Below, piece after piece: positions 24,984-33,566 of a stretch of 64,000 nt of DNA. This DNA is from Comamonas sp. GB3 AK4-5 (GTDB lineage Bacteria; Pseudomonadota; Gammaproteobacteria; Burkholderiales; Burkholderiaceae_C), in assembly GCF_041320665.1 (NCBI RefSeq), contig NZ_CP166730.1:62001-126000 (forward strand), read 5' to 3'. Position 1 is the first letter of the stretch; every line of letters starts with the position of its first letter. Below the pieces are notes generated by a model. That model worked only from the letters and a program-made list of their open reading frames with translations. It made no database searches and had not been told where the DNA came from. The translations under genes and the position numbers were made by a program.

Positions 24984-26453
24984 TCAGGCCATACACAAAT
25001 ACTTGGTCTGCAGATAGTCCTCTATGCCGTGGTGGGAACCTTCGCGGCCCTGGCCCGATTGCTTGATGCCGCCAAAGGGCGCCACCGCCGTGCTGATCAG
25101 GCCGGTGTTGATGCCCACCATGCCGTATTCCAGCGCGCCGCTGACGCGCCAGACACGGCGCACATCGCGGGAGAAGAAGTAGGCAGCCAGGCCGAACTCG
25201 GTGTCATTGGCCATGCGAATCGCTTGCTCTTCGGTCGCAAAGCGAAACACCGGGGCCACGGGGCCGAAGACTTCCTCGCGTGCAATGCGGGCATGCAAAG
25301 GCACATCGGCCAGCACCGTGGCCTCGTAGAAGCTGCCGCCCAAGGCATGGCGCTGTCCACCTTGGACCACGCGCGCGCCCTGGGCCACGGCATCGGCCAC
25401 CAGCTCCTGCACCTTGTTCAGCGCCGCGCCATCAATCAGCGGGCCCAGCTGGGTGTCGGGCTGGCGGCCATCGCCCATGCGCAGCTGGGACACGGCCTGG
25501 GCCAGGCGCTGCACAAAGGCGTCGTAGATGCCGTCCTGCACCAGGATGCGGTTGGTGCACACGCAGGTCTGGCCGCTGTTGCGGTATTTGGAGAGCATGG
25601 CGCCGGCCACGGCCTCGTCCAGATCGGCGTCGTCAAAGACGATAAAGGGTGCGTTGCCGCCCAGCTCCAGCGACATTTTTTTGAGCGTGGGCGCGCATTG
25701 CCCTGCCAGCAAGCGGCCCACCTGGGTGGAGCCGGTGAAGCTGAGCTTGCGCACCTTGTCGCTGGCGGTGAGTACACCGCCGATGGCACGGGAGTCACCG
25801 GCCAGCACGCTGAGCACGCCGGCGGGCAAGCCTGCGCGCTGGGCCAGCTCGGCCAGTGCCAGCGCCGTCAGCGGTGTTTGCTCGGCGGGCTTGACGATCA
25901 TGGTGCAGCCTGCGGCCAGTGCGGGTGCCAGCTTGCGCGTGATCATGGCGGCCGGGAAGTTCCAGGGCGTGATGGCAGCGCACACGCCCACGGGCTCCTT
26001 GGTCACCAGCAGCTGCCGGTCTTTCCAGGGTGAAGGAATGATCTCGCCGTAGATGCGGCGCGCCTCTTCGGCAAACCACTCGATGTAGGAAGCGGCATAG
26101 ACGATTTCGCCCCGCGCCTCGTCCAGGGGCTTGCCTTGCTCGCTGGTCAGGATCAGGGCCAGATCGTCCTGGTGCTCCAGCAGCAGCGCATGCCAGCGGC
26201 GCAGCACGGCGGCGCGCTCATCCGCCGTCCGGCTGCGCCAGGCAGGCAAGGCCTGGTAGGCGGCCTCTACGGCGCGTTCGGTTTCGCTGGCATGGGCCTT
26301 GGCCACATGGGCCAGCAGTGCACCCGTGGCGGGGTTGTGCACGGCCAGGGTCTGTTCGTTGTCGGAGTCAATCCAGGTGCCAGCCAGGTAGTTTTGCTGG
26401 CGCAACAGGCCCGCATCTTTCAAAACGAGTTCGGTCATGGGGAAAGCAGTCAT
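24984..26453 (-). CDS. gabD: NADP-type succinate-semialdehyde dehydrogenase (GabD family)
   Basis: Aldehyde dehydrogenase of 489 residues that oxidises succinic semialdehyde (or glutarate semialdehyde) to the acid. The cofactor region is ITPWNFPAAMITRK, the catalytic Glu is in LELGGNAPFIVF and the catalytic Cys in NSGQTCVCTNR. The C-terminal signature is GGIKQSGQGREG. It lies 13 bases after the stop of an HpcH/HpaI aldolase gene. That pairing is seen in pathways where the aldolase releases pyruvate and succinic semialdehyde. It is the last gene of the operon 29802-24984. Confidence 0.9.
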   Translation of the reverse strand: MTAFPMTELVLKDAGLLRQQNYLAGTWIDSDNEQTLAVHNPATGALLAHVAKAHASETERAVEAAYQALPAWRSRTADERAAVLRRWHALLLEHQDDLALILTSEQGKPLDEARGEIVYAASYIEWFAEEARRIYGEIIPSPWKDRQLLVTKEPVGVCAAITPWNFPAAMITRKLAPALAAGCTMIVKPAEQTPLTALALAELAQRAGLPAGVLSVLAGDSRAIGGVLTASDKVRKLSFTGSTQVGRLLAGQCAPTLKKMSLELGGNAPFIVFDDADLDEAVAGAMLSKYRNSGQTCVCTNRILVQDGIYDAFVQRLAQAVSQLRMGDGRQPDTQLGPLIDGAALNKVQELVADAVAQGARVVQGGQRHALGGSFYEATVLADVPLHARIAREEVFGPVAPVFRFATEEQAIRMANDTEFGLAAYFFSRDVRRVWRVSGALEYGMVGINTGLISTAVAPFGGIKQSGQGREGSHHGIEDYLQTKYLCMA

Positions 26454-26468
26454 GGCAGTGGTGGCAAC

Positions 26469-27269
26469 TTAGTAGACGGCGCCGCCCTTGGGCAGCGGCG
26501 CGCGGTGTTTGAACTGCGCGCACAACTGGCGCGCGGCCAGGGCCAGCAGCGAGGTGTCCACACCCACCGCCACAAACTGCGCGCCCAGGTCCAGATAGCG
26601 GCGTGCCAGCTGCGGGTCGGACACCAAAATGCCCGGCGCCTTGCCCAGGGCACGCACCGTGGCAATGCCTTTTTCCAGTGCCTGCTGCACCACGGGCTCG
26701 GTGGGGCGACCCAGATAGCCCATGGAGGCCGACAGATCGGCCGGGCCGAAGAACACGCCGTCCACGCCCTCCACGGCGGCGATGGATTCCAACGCCTGCA
26801 TGCCGGTGACCGACTCCACCTGCACCAGCACGCACAACTCCTTGTGCGCCTGCTGCAAATAGTCGGGCACGGCATTCCAGCGCGAAGCGCGGGCAATGGA
26901 CGCCCCTACGCCCCGCACGCCCTCGGGTGGGTAGCGGGTGGCGGCGACCACATCCCTGGCCTGCTGTGCAGAGTCGATCATGGGCACCAACAGGCTCTGG
27001 GCACCGATGTCCAGATACTGCTTGATCAAGGCCGCATCGGCGGACACCGGGCGCACCACGCCATGCGTGCCATAAGCGGCCATGCTTTGCAGCTGGCTCA
27101 GCACGCTGCGCACATGGTTGGGCGCATGTTCTGCATCCAGCAGCAGCCAGTCGAAATCGGCCGTGGCGAGTATTTCCGTGGCGTAGGGGCTGGCCAGGGC
27201 CGCCCACAGGCCGACCTGGGGCTGGCCTGCAAGCAGGGCTTGCTTGAAGAGGTTGGTAGGCAATTGCAT
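26469..27269 (-). CDS. HpcH/HpaI family aldolase (4-hydroxy-2-oxo acid cleaving)
   Basis: Class II, metal-dependent pyruvate aldolase of 266 residues. Residues matching the HpaI active site are seen: His in LLDAEHAPN, Arg in VVRPVS, Glu in VQVESVTG and Asp in FGPADLSASMG. HpaI splits 4-hydroxy-2-oxoheptanedioate into pyruvate and succinic semialdehyde. The GabD-type gene right behind it supports a semialdehyde product. No homoprotocatechuate genes are nearby, so the physiological substrate may be a different 4-hydroxy-2-oxo acid. Confidence 0.9.
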   Translation of the reverse strand: MQLPTNLFKQALLAGQPQVGLWAALASPYATEILATADFDWLLLDAEHAPNHVRSVLSQLQSMAAYGTHGVVRPVSADAALIKQYLDIGAQSLLVPMIDSAQQARDVVAATRYPPEGVRGVGASIARASRWNAVPDYLQQAHKELCVLVQVESVTGMQALESIAAVEGVDGVFFGPADLSASMGYLGRPTEPVVQQALEKGIATVRALGKAPGILVSDPQLARRYLDLGAQFVAVGVDTSLLALAARQLCAQFKHRAPLPKGGAVY

Positions 27270-27288
27270 GGGTGGTCTTCAGGGAGTC

Positions 27289-28287
27289 TTAGTCGATGCT
27301 GGCGCCCGATTCCTTGACGATGGGCGCCCAGCGCGCCATTTCGCTGCGGATGAAGCTGCCAAATTCGGCCGCCGTGCCTGGTGCGGGCTGCGTGCCCATG
27401 CTGATCAGCTTGGTCTGCACGGTCTTGTCGGCCAGGATGTCGGTGATGTGGCGGTTGAGCTTGTTGACGATGGCGGGATCGGTGCCGGCCGGGGCCAGCA
27501 GGCCGAACCAGGAGGTCAGGTTGAAATTGGGAAAGCCCGACTCCGCCACCGTGGGTACCTTGGGCAGCTGCGCGCTGCGCTTGGCGCCCGTGACTGCCAG
27601 CGGCAGCAGACGGTCTGCGCTGATGTGGGGCAGCGGTGCGGGCAGGTTGTCGATGGCGAAATCGATCTCGCCGCCATACAGGGCTTGCAGCATGGGCGCC
27701 GAGCCCTTGTAGGGCACATGTTGCAGGGTGACACCAGCCGTGGTGGCGAACACCGAGCCGATCAAATGCGTCAGCGAGGCATTGCCGGTCGAGCCAAAGC
27801 TCAGCCCGCCTGCAGATTGCTTTTGCTTGGCCGCGGCCAGCAGGTCGGCCATGGAGCGAATGCCCAGGCGGTTGTTGGGATTGGCCAGGAAGACATTGGT
27901 CACCGTGACCACGTTGCTCACAGGTGCAAACGCCGTGGCCGGATCAAAGGGCAGCTTTCGGTAGACCAGGGGGTTGATGGCCAGGATGTTGCTGGACACC
28001 AGCAGCAGGGTGTAGCCATCCGCAGGCGACTTGGCCACGGCATCGGCACCGATGTTGCCGCCAGCGCCCGCCTTGTTTTCCACAATGAAGGTGCCACCGG
28101 TGCGCTCCTGCAGCTGCTGGGCCACCAGGCGGGCCACCAGGTCGGTCGTGCCGCCGGGCGTGAACGGCACCACAATTTTGACGGCGCGGGCGGGGTAGGC
28201 ATCGGCATGTGCCAGCACCGGGCCCAGCGTCAGGGTGGCGGCTCCGAGTGCAGTGAGCAGCTTGCGGCGCGACAGTTGGGGCTTCAT
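27289..28287 (-). CDS. TTT (Bug/TctC) extracytoplasmic substrate receptor
   Basis: Receptor of 332 residues with a twin-arginine-like start (LSRRKLLTALGA) and a cleavage site near AHA. Motifs are VVPFTPGGTTDLVARL, NKAGAGGNIGAD and VPYKGSAPMLQALYGGE. The start at 28287 follows AGGAGACC. It lies between the FAD oxidase gene and the aldolase gene, so its ligand is probably the acid fed into that pathway. No membrane partner is encoded here. Confidence 0.9.
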   Translation of the reverse strand: MKPQLSRRKLLTALGAATLTLGPVLAHADAYPARAVKIVVPFTPGGTTDLVARLVAQQLQERTGGTFIVENKAGAGGNIGADAVAKSPADGYTLLLVSSNILAINPLVYRKLPFDPATAFAPVSNVVTVTNVFLANPNNRLGIRSMADLLAAAKQKQSAGGLSFGSTGNASLTHLIGSVFATTAGVTLQHVPYKGSAPMLQALYGGEIDFAIDNLPAPLPHISADRLLPLAVTGAKRSAQLPKVPTVAESGFPNFNLTSWFGLLAPAGTDPAIVNKLNRHITDILADKTVQTKLISMGTQPAPGTAAEFGSFIRSEMARWAPIVKESGASID

Positions 28288-28392
28288 AAAGGTCTCCTGG
28301 GTAGTAGTAAGAAAATGGGGAGCAGGCTGTCTTGGATGCAGCCCCAAAGCGCTCCGGGTCCGGGGGCTGGGTCGGCAGGTCTGAGAAAAGGC

Positions 28393-29802
28393 CTACAAAA
28401 CCTTGCCGGGATTGAGAATGCCCAGCGGGTCCAGTGCCTGCTTGAGCGTGTGCATGAGGGCGATTTCCTCGGGGCTGCGCGACACCGACAGGTGCTGGCG
28501 TTTTTTGCGGCCAATGCCATGCTCGGCCGAGACCGCACCATGCTGGGCTCCCACACAGTCGTAGACCATTTGCTCGATGGCTGGGGCATGGGCGCCGCGG
28601 GTGCCCGGCACATCGACGACGATGTGCAGGTTGTTGTCGCCCAGATGCCCGAAGTACATGCGCGTGCAGCCCGGCCAGGCCGCTTCGGCACTGGCTTCGA
28701 CATGCTGCACGGCCTGGGCCATGCCATCGAGGGGAAAGCTCACATCAAAGGTGGAGCGGTGCGGCAGGTGCACGGGGAACTCGGCCACGGCATCGCGCAG
28801 ATGCCAAAAGCGCAGCTGGTCTTGCATGGACTGGGCAATGGCCGCGTCTTCCAGCCAGCCTTGCTCCAGGCAATGCGACAGCAGTTGCTCAAAGCGCGCT
28901 CCGTCCTGGGCTTCGTCGCCGCCCTGGGCTTCCAGCAGCAAATACATGCCGTGCTGGCCCTGCAAAGGCGAGTCCACACCGGGCAGACGGGTGACGAATG
29001 CGTAGAAATTGGGCCACATCACCTCAAAGGCCGACAGGCTGCCACCCAGGCGCGCACGCGCTTCACGCAGCACCCGCAAGGCCGCGTCCAGATCGGGCAA
29101 GGCCAGCAAGGCGCATTGGGTGGTGCTGGGCAAAGGGTGCAGGCGCAGCACGGCCTGGGTCACGATGCCCAGCGTGCCTTCGCTGCCGATGAACAAATGC
29201 TTGAGGTCATAGCCGCTGTTGTTCTTGATCATCTTGTTCAGCGAGCTGACCACCGTGCCATCGGCCAGCACCGCCTCCAGGCCCAGCAGGTTGTCACGGG
29301 CCATGCCATAGCGAATCACGCGATTGCCGCCGGCGTTGGTGGCAATGTTGCCGCCCAGCGTGCAAGAGCCGCGTGCGCCGATGTCCAGCCCGCAGCTGAA
29401 GCCTGCAGCCTGGGCTGCTTGTTGCACGGACTCCAAGATGGCGCCCGCCTGCACGGTGAGCGTGCCGCCGCTGACGTCCACATCGCCGATGGCGTTCATG
29501 CGCTCCAGCGAGAGGGCGATCTCATGGGCCTGGGGATGTGCGCCGCCCACCAGCCCGGTCAATCCGCCCTGTGCCACCACTGGCTGGCGGTGGGCATGGC
29601 AGATGCGCAGCATGGTGGACACCTCCTGGGTGCTGCGCGGCAGCAGCAGGGCCCGTGGGCATTGCGGGTCCATGCGCGTCCAGTCCGTGTGGTGGCGCGC
29701 ACCAATGGCATCGCCCAGGCGTATGCGGTCGGCTGGCAGCGCGTCCTGCAGGGCTTGCAGGACGGGGAGAGGTTCTAAACAGTGGAGCGGTGCTTGGGTC
29801 AT
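28393..29802 (-). CDS. FAD-binding 2-hydroxyacid oxidoreductase, D-2-hydroxyglutarate dehydrogenase-like
   Basis: Flavoenzyme of 469 residues. The FAD domain includes VVAQGGLTGLVGGA, close to the GGNTGLVGG of D-2-hydroxyglutarate dehydrogenases, then GARGSCTLGGNIATNAGG and IGSEGTLGIVTQA. The C-terminal domain has FGHLGDNNLHIVVD and SAEHGIGRKK. It is the first gene of an operon with a Bug receptor, an HpaI-type aldolase and GabD. A likely job is oxidation of a 2,4-dihydroxy acid to the 4-hydroxy-2-oxo acid that the aldolase cleaves. That role is inference; the family call is sound. Confidence 0.88.
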   Translation of the reverse strand: MTQAPLHCLEPLPVLQALQDALPADRIRLGDAIGARHHTDWTRMDPQCPRALLLPRSTQEVSTMLRICHAHRQPVVAQGGLTGLVGGAHPQAHEIALSLERMNAIGDVDVSGGTLTVQAGAILESVQQAAQAAGFSCGLDIGARGSCTLGGNIATNAGGNRVIRYGMARDNLLGLEAVLADGTVVSSLNKMIKNNSGYDLKHLFIGSEGTLGIVTQAVLRLHPLPSTTQCALLALPDLDAALRVLREARARLGGSLSAFEVMWPNFYAFVTRLPGVDSPLQGQHGMYLLLEAQGGDEAQDGARFEQLLSHCLEQGWLEDAAIAQSMQDQLRFWHLRDAVAEFPVHLPHRSTFDVSFPLDGMAQAVQHVEASAEAAWPGCTRMYFGHLGDNNLHIVVDVPGTRGAHAPAIEQMVYDCVGAQHGAVSAEHGIGRKKRQHLSVSRSPEEIALMHTLKQALDPLGILNPGKVL

Positions 29803-29904
29803 GTGCAAAGCCGTGGAACACGGTGGGCAAAGCGGTTGCGGAAGGCTTGGGACGATTGTGGGCAGGCTTGGCATGGGGGGTAAACTTCGGTTTAGGCACC
29901 GCGT

Positions 29905-29919
29905 ATGAGAAAAACTCAT
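29905..29919. promoter_or_regulatory. LysR box (T-N11-A) between GcvA-like regulator and FAD oxidase operon
   Basis: ATGAG-AAAAA-CTCAT is a perfect dyad and fits the T-N11-A rule of LysR binding sites. It lies in the only spacer between the divergent LysR gene and the FAD oxidase operon. Confidence 0.65.
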
Positions 29920-29987
29920 GCCTGGTGAACAGACTCACCTTGGCAATGGGCTGCAGCGCTTGCAGCCCCAGCGACTGGAATCACGGT

Positions 29988-30908
29988 TTGGCGCGGCGCA
30001 TCCCCCCTCTCAATCCCCTGCACACTTTTGAAGTGGTGGCCCGCACAGGCAGCCTGACCGTGGCTGCGGCCCAGCTGCATGTCACCCAGTCGGCGGTGAG
30101 CCGCCAGATCTCGACGCTGGAGCAGTATTTCGGCGTCGAGCTGTTCAAGCGCGAGCGCCAGGGTGTTTCACTGACCGAGGTCGGCCAGCGCTATGCCGCG
30201 CAAATCGTGCCGGCGTTTGCCGCCATTGCCTCGGCCACGGAAATGCTGTGGCACAAGCCGGATGAAGCGGTGCTGCGTGTGGGCACGTATTCCACGTTCT
30301 CGGCCAAGTGGCTGATTCCGCGCCTGCCCCAGTTCCTGGCACGCCACCCCGGCAAGGATGTGCGCATCCACCGCCTGGTGCCCTTGGTCAACTTTGACCG
30401 CGACCCTGTGGACGTGGCCATACAGCTGGCGGGCGACGAAATCGAGCGCCAAAGCGGGCTGTGTGTGGACCGGATCTTTCCCGAGTACCTGGAGCCGGTT
30501 TGCGCGCCGGTGCTGCTGCAGCGCCTGAGCGCCTCCCGGCAGGCTGTGGGTGCCTTGCTGGGGCAAAGGCTGCTGGTGTCCAAATACCATGCCAACGACT
30601 GGGATGACTGGCTGGGCGCCAGTGGTTTTGAAGCCGATGCTGCCACGGCAGAACGCATGGAGTTCAATGCCTCCATGCTGACCTGGCAGGCCGCCGTGCA
30701 CGGCATGGGCGTGGCCATTGGCCAATGGCCTTTGCTGCAGCAGGAGTTGAGCGATGGGGCCTTGGTCCAGCCTTTTGGCCAGCCGCTGAAGACCACGCGC
30801 AGCTATTGGCTGCTGCGCCCGCAAGGGCAGCGCAGCAGCCCGCTGGTGCGGGCTTTCAGGCAATGGCTGCTACAGGAAGCGGCCAAGGAGCCTGTGCCGG
30901 GCGGCTGA
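29988..30908 (+). CDS. LysR family regulator, GcvA-like
   Basis: A regulator of about 306 residues. After the TTG at 29988 the protein reads (M)ARRIPPLNPLHTFEVVA, which matches the usual N-terminus of GcvA-type LysR proteins; an ATG at 29946 would add 14 residues without family match. Neither start has a strong ribosome site. The HTH is AAAQLHVTQSAVSRQISTLE and the effector domain starts near VLRVGTYSTFSAKWL. It diverges from the FAD oxidase/Bug/aldolase/GabD operon and should control it through the dyad at 29905. Confidence 0.9.
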   Translation: MARRIPPLNPLHTFEVVARTGSLTVAAAQLHVTQSAVSRQISTLEQYFGVELFKRERQGVSLTEVGQRYAAQIVPAFAAIASATEMLWHKPDEAVLRVGTYSTFSAKWLIPRLPQFLARHPGKDVRIHRLVPLVNFDRDPVDVAIQLAGDEIERQSGLCVDRIFPEYLEPVCAPVLLQRLSASRQAVGALLGQRLLVSKYHANDWDDWLGASGFEADAATAERMEFNASMLTWQAAVHGMGVAIGQWPLLQQELSDGALVQPFGQPLKTTRSYWLLRPQGQRSSPLVRAFRQWLLQEAAKEPVPGG

Positions 30909-30919
30909 GGCCCAGCGTA

Positions 30920-31342
30920 TCAGCGCGGAGGCAAGATGGCCATGGTGATGCGCGAGACACAGGTCAGCTCGCCGGCCTCGTTCACCATATCGATTTGCCA
31001 GACCTGGGTGGTGCGGCCGATGTGGACCGGCTTGGCCGTGCCCGTGACCCAGCCGCTGGTGGCGGAGCGCAGGTGGTTGGCATTGATGTCCAGGCCCACG
31101 GCCAGATGGCCTTCGGGGCAGGCGTGGTAGGCGCCTACGGAGCCCAGGGTTTCGGCCAGCACCACACTGACGCCGCCATGCAGCAGGCCGAAGGGCTGCT
31201 TGGTGCGTGCATCCACAGGCACCCGGCCGACGAGGTAGTCCTCACCTTTTTCGATGATCTCAATGCCCAGATGGCCCACGGCGCAACCTGCGTTGCGGGC
31301 ATTCATCTCTTCCACGGTGGCGGCTTTTTTCCAGATGGCCAT
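30920..31342 (-). CDS. Hotdog-fold acyl-CoA thioesterase (PaaI/MenI-like)
   Basis: Protein of 140 residues. The active-site region FGLLHGGVSVVLAETLGSVG (residues about 51-70) contains the HGG loop and the Glu of the MenI/EntH/YbgC-like hotdog thioesterases. GLDINANHLRSAT is also typical. It hydrolyses an acyl- or aroyl-CoA, perhaps as a housekeeping rescue enzyme. It is convergent with the GcvA-like gene and transcribed alone. Confidence 0.88.
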   Translation of the reverse strand: MAIWKKAATVEEMNARNAGCAVGHLGIEIIEKGEDYLVGRVPVDARTKQPFGLLHGGVSVVLAETLGSVGAYHACPEGHLAVGLDINANHLRSATSGWVTGTAKPVHIGRTTQVWQIDMVNEAGELTCVSRITMAILPPR

Positions 31343-31436
31343 GTCTTTTGTCTCCTATGCGAAGCCGCATGATGCGCGCAGAGGCTCTGGCGTGCTGCCC
31401 ACTGCGTGACAGTGGCGGGAGATCGCCCACCGGCTT

Positions 31437-32813
31437 TCAGACCGCCGCAGGCAGCTGCAGATGGACCTCAAAACCCGGCTGCAGATTGGTGAAGTGCAGC
31501 TGCCCACCATGCAAGGCCACGATGGCCTGCACACTGGACAGGCCCAGGCCGTGGCCGGGCTGGCGCTCATGGGCGCGGAAGAAGCGCTGGGTGAGCTGGG
31601 GCAGGCGCTCGGGCGGCACGCCGGGGCCGTTGTCCTGCACCCGCAGGTCGACGATGCCGGCATCGGTGGCCTGGGCCGTGATGGTGATCTGGCCACCGGG
31701 CTGCTGGAAGGCGTATTTGAGGGCGTTCTCCACCAGGTTGGCGAGGGCACTGGCCAGCAGGTCGGCATCGGCCAGCGCGTGGGGCTGACCATGGAGCTGC
31801 ACCTGCAGCGTGCCGCCCACATCTTCGGCCACGGGGGCATACAAATCCTCGATCTCGGCGAGCAGGGCACTCAGGTCCACGGCAGAGAATTCCTGGCGGC
31901 GCATGCCGGCTTCCAGCTCGGCAATCTGCAGCAGCTTTTCAAACACCGTGCCCAGGTCCTGCACCTCCTGCTCCACGCGTTCGATCAGGCGTTGCTGCTC
32001 GCCGGGACTCAGGTGGCTGGCGCTGCGCAGCTGCAGCAGCACGCGGGTCAGCGGGGTGCGCAGATTGTGGGCAATGGTGTTGGAGACATGGCGCACACCA
32101 TCCATGAGGAGCTCGACCTGGTCCAGCATCTTGTTGATGTCCTGGCCCAGCCGGGTGAACTCGTCATCCTGGTCGGACAGGGGAATGCGCTGGCCGAGAT
32201 CGCCCGTGGACACCTGCTGCAGGGTGCGGCGTATGCTGGCTGCGCGCTCGTCCACCAGGCGCCGGAAACCTGCACTGCCGGACAGCGCCAGAATCACCAC
32301 GATGACCACCGCCGACAGGCTGGCGCGCATAAAGCGCTGCTCGATGTCGCGCAGCGCTTCCATATCGCTGCCCACGATCAGCATGTGGCCGCTTTCCAGG
32401 CGTGTGACGGCCACGCGGCCGCTGAGGGTGCGGCCGTCACGCTGCACCTGCAGCTCGCGCAGGCCCAGCGTGCTGAGGCTGCGTTGTGGCTGGATGCGGG
32501 CATTGCCTACCAGCATATTGCCCTGGGCATCGGTGAGGATGACGACCTCGGTCTGGCTGTCCACGCCGTCGTTGAGCAGGTTGCGGATTTCCTGCTGCAG
32601 CGAGGCCTCGCCGTAATGCCGGGCATGGGCTTCCAGCCGCTTGAGGTCTTGCCTGGCCTGCTGGTCGATGCGGGCGCTGAGCACGCCCACCATTTGCACA
32701 TAGAAGATGGCCAGCACCACCACCATGGTCAACAGCAGCAGGGCGCCGTAGTACAGCGCCAGGCGAAAGGCGATGGAGCGCCAGGGATGCCCGTTGGTGC
32801 TGGGCGGGCTCAT
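31437..32813 (-). CDS. Sensor histidine kinase of the metal-efflux locus
   Basis: Membrane kinase of 458 residues. Two membrane segments (residues about 14-40 and 165-180) flank a periplasmic domain of about 120 residues, then a HAMP linker (to about 235) and the phospho-accepting H249 in IAHNLRTPLTR. The ATP-binding domain has the N-box LANLVENALKYA, VQDNGPGVP and GHGLGLSSV. The start at 32813 overlaps the stop of the response-regulator gene by four bases (ATGA), so they are translationally coupled. It probably senses periplasmic metal. Confidence 0.92.
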   Translation of the reverse strand: MSPPSTNGHPWRSIAFRLALYYGALLLLTMVVVLAIFYVQMVGVLSARIDQQARQDLKRLEAHARHYGEASLQQEIRNLLNDGVDSQTEVVILTDAQGNMLVGNARIQPQRSLSTLGLRELQVQRDGRTLSGRVAVTRLESGHMLIVGSDMEALRDIEQRFMRASLSAVVIVVILALSGSAGFRRLVDERAASIRRTLQQVSTGDLGQRIPLSDQDDEFTRLGQDINKMLDQVELLMDGVRHVSNTIAHNLRTPLTRVLLQLRSASHLSPGEQQRLIERVEQEVQDLGTVFEKLLQIAELEAGMRRQEFSAVDLSALLAEIEDLYAPVAEDVGGTLQVQLHGQPHALADADLLASALANLVENALKYAFQQPGGQITITAQATDAGIVDLRVQDNGPGVPPERLPQLTQRFFRAHERQPGHGLGLSSVQAIVALHGGQLHFTNLQPGFEVHLQLPAAV

Positions 32814-33502
32814 GCCGCCGGCGCCTGGGTGGACAGGCAGTAACCCACGCCGCGCACGGTGTGGATCAGGGGCAGGGCAAAGCCCTTGTCCACCTTGTTG
32901 CGCAGCCGACTGATGTGCACATCGATGACATTGGTCTGGGGGTCGAAGCGGTAGTCCCACACCGACTCCAGCAGCATGGTGCGGGTGACGGTCTGGTCCA
33001 CATGGCGGGCCAGAAAGGCCAGCAGGCGGAACTCGCGCGGCTGCAGCAGCAGGGTGCGGCCGGCACGCTCGGCATGGCGGCTGAGCAGGTTGAGCTTGAG
33101 ATCCGCCACCTCCAGCATGGGCACGGGGGCCTGGGTGTTCACGCGGCGCAGCAGGGCTTCCAGCCGGGCCTGCAGCTCGGAGAAGGCAAAGGGCTTGGTC
33201 AGATAGTCGTCGCAGCCGGCCTTCAGGCAGCGCACGCGCTCATCGGTGGTGGACAGGGCGCTGAGCACCAGCACCGGCGTGGTGTCGCCGGTGCTGCGCA
33301 GGGCCTGCAAGATCTTCAGCCCATCAAAGCCGTCGGGCAGCATGCGGTCCAGCACGATGGCATCCCAGTGGCCGGTGACGGCCTGGGTCAGGCCCTCCAC
33401 CCCATCGGGGCAGACGCAGACCTCGGCCTGGAGCTCGCGCATGCCCTCGGCCAGAAAACGGGCGTTTTGGGGGTCGTCTTCAATGATCAGAAAGCGTGGC
33501 AT
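32810..33502 (-). CDS. OmpR/PhoB family response regulator
   Basis: Regulator of 230 residues. The receiver domain has acidic residues IIEDD at positions 6-10, the phosphorylated D52 in IVLDRMLPDG and the conserved Lys in YLTKPFAF. The winged-helix DNA-binding domain follows (LLLQPREFRLLAFLARH, LLESVWDYRFDPQTNVIDVH, LIHTVRGVGYCL). It lies 64 bases after the outer-membrane component gene of the efflux system and is the likely regulator of that operon. Confidence 0.93.
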   Translation of the reverse strand: MPRFLIIEDDPQNARFLAEGMRELQAEVCVCPDGVEGLTQAVTGHWDAIVLDRMLPDGFDGLKILQALRSTGDTTPVLVLSALSTTDERVRCLKAGCDDYLTKPFAFSELQARLEALLRRVNTQAPVPMLEVADLKLNLLSRHAERAGRTLLLQPREFRLLAFLARHVDQTVTRTMLLESVWDYRFDPQTNVIDVHISRLRNKVDKGFALPLIHTVRGVGYCLSTQAPAA

Positions 33503-33566
33503 GGCAATGTGGAGGCAAACAAGTCGCCTACTATAGACATGGGAGCCAGGCCAACGCCTTGCTGGG

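Noticed and set aside
27244..29778. A long plus-strand frame opposite the Bug and FAD oxidase genes
   Set aside because: Antisense artefact of GC-rich coding sequence; the minus-strand genes show clear family motifs and ribosome sites.
29538..29987. N-terminal extension of the GcvA-like LysR frame back to 29538
   Set aside because: The added part overlaps the divergent FAD oxidase gene and the LysR box, and has no LysR homology.
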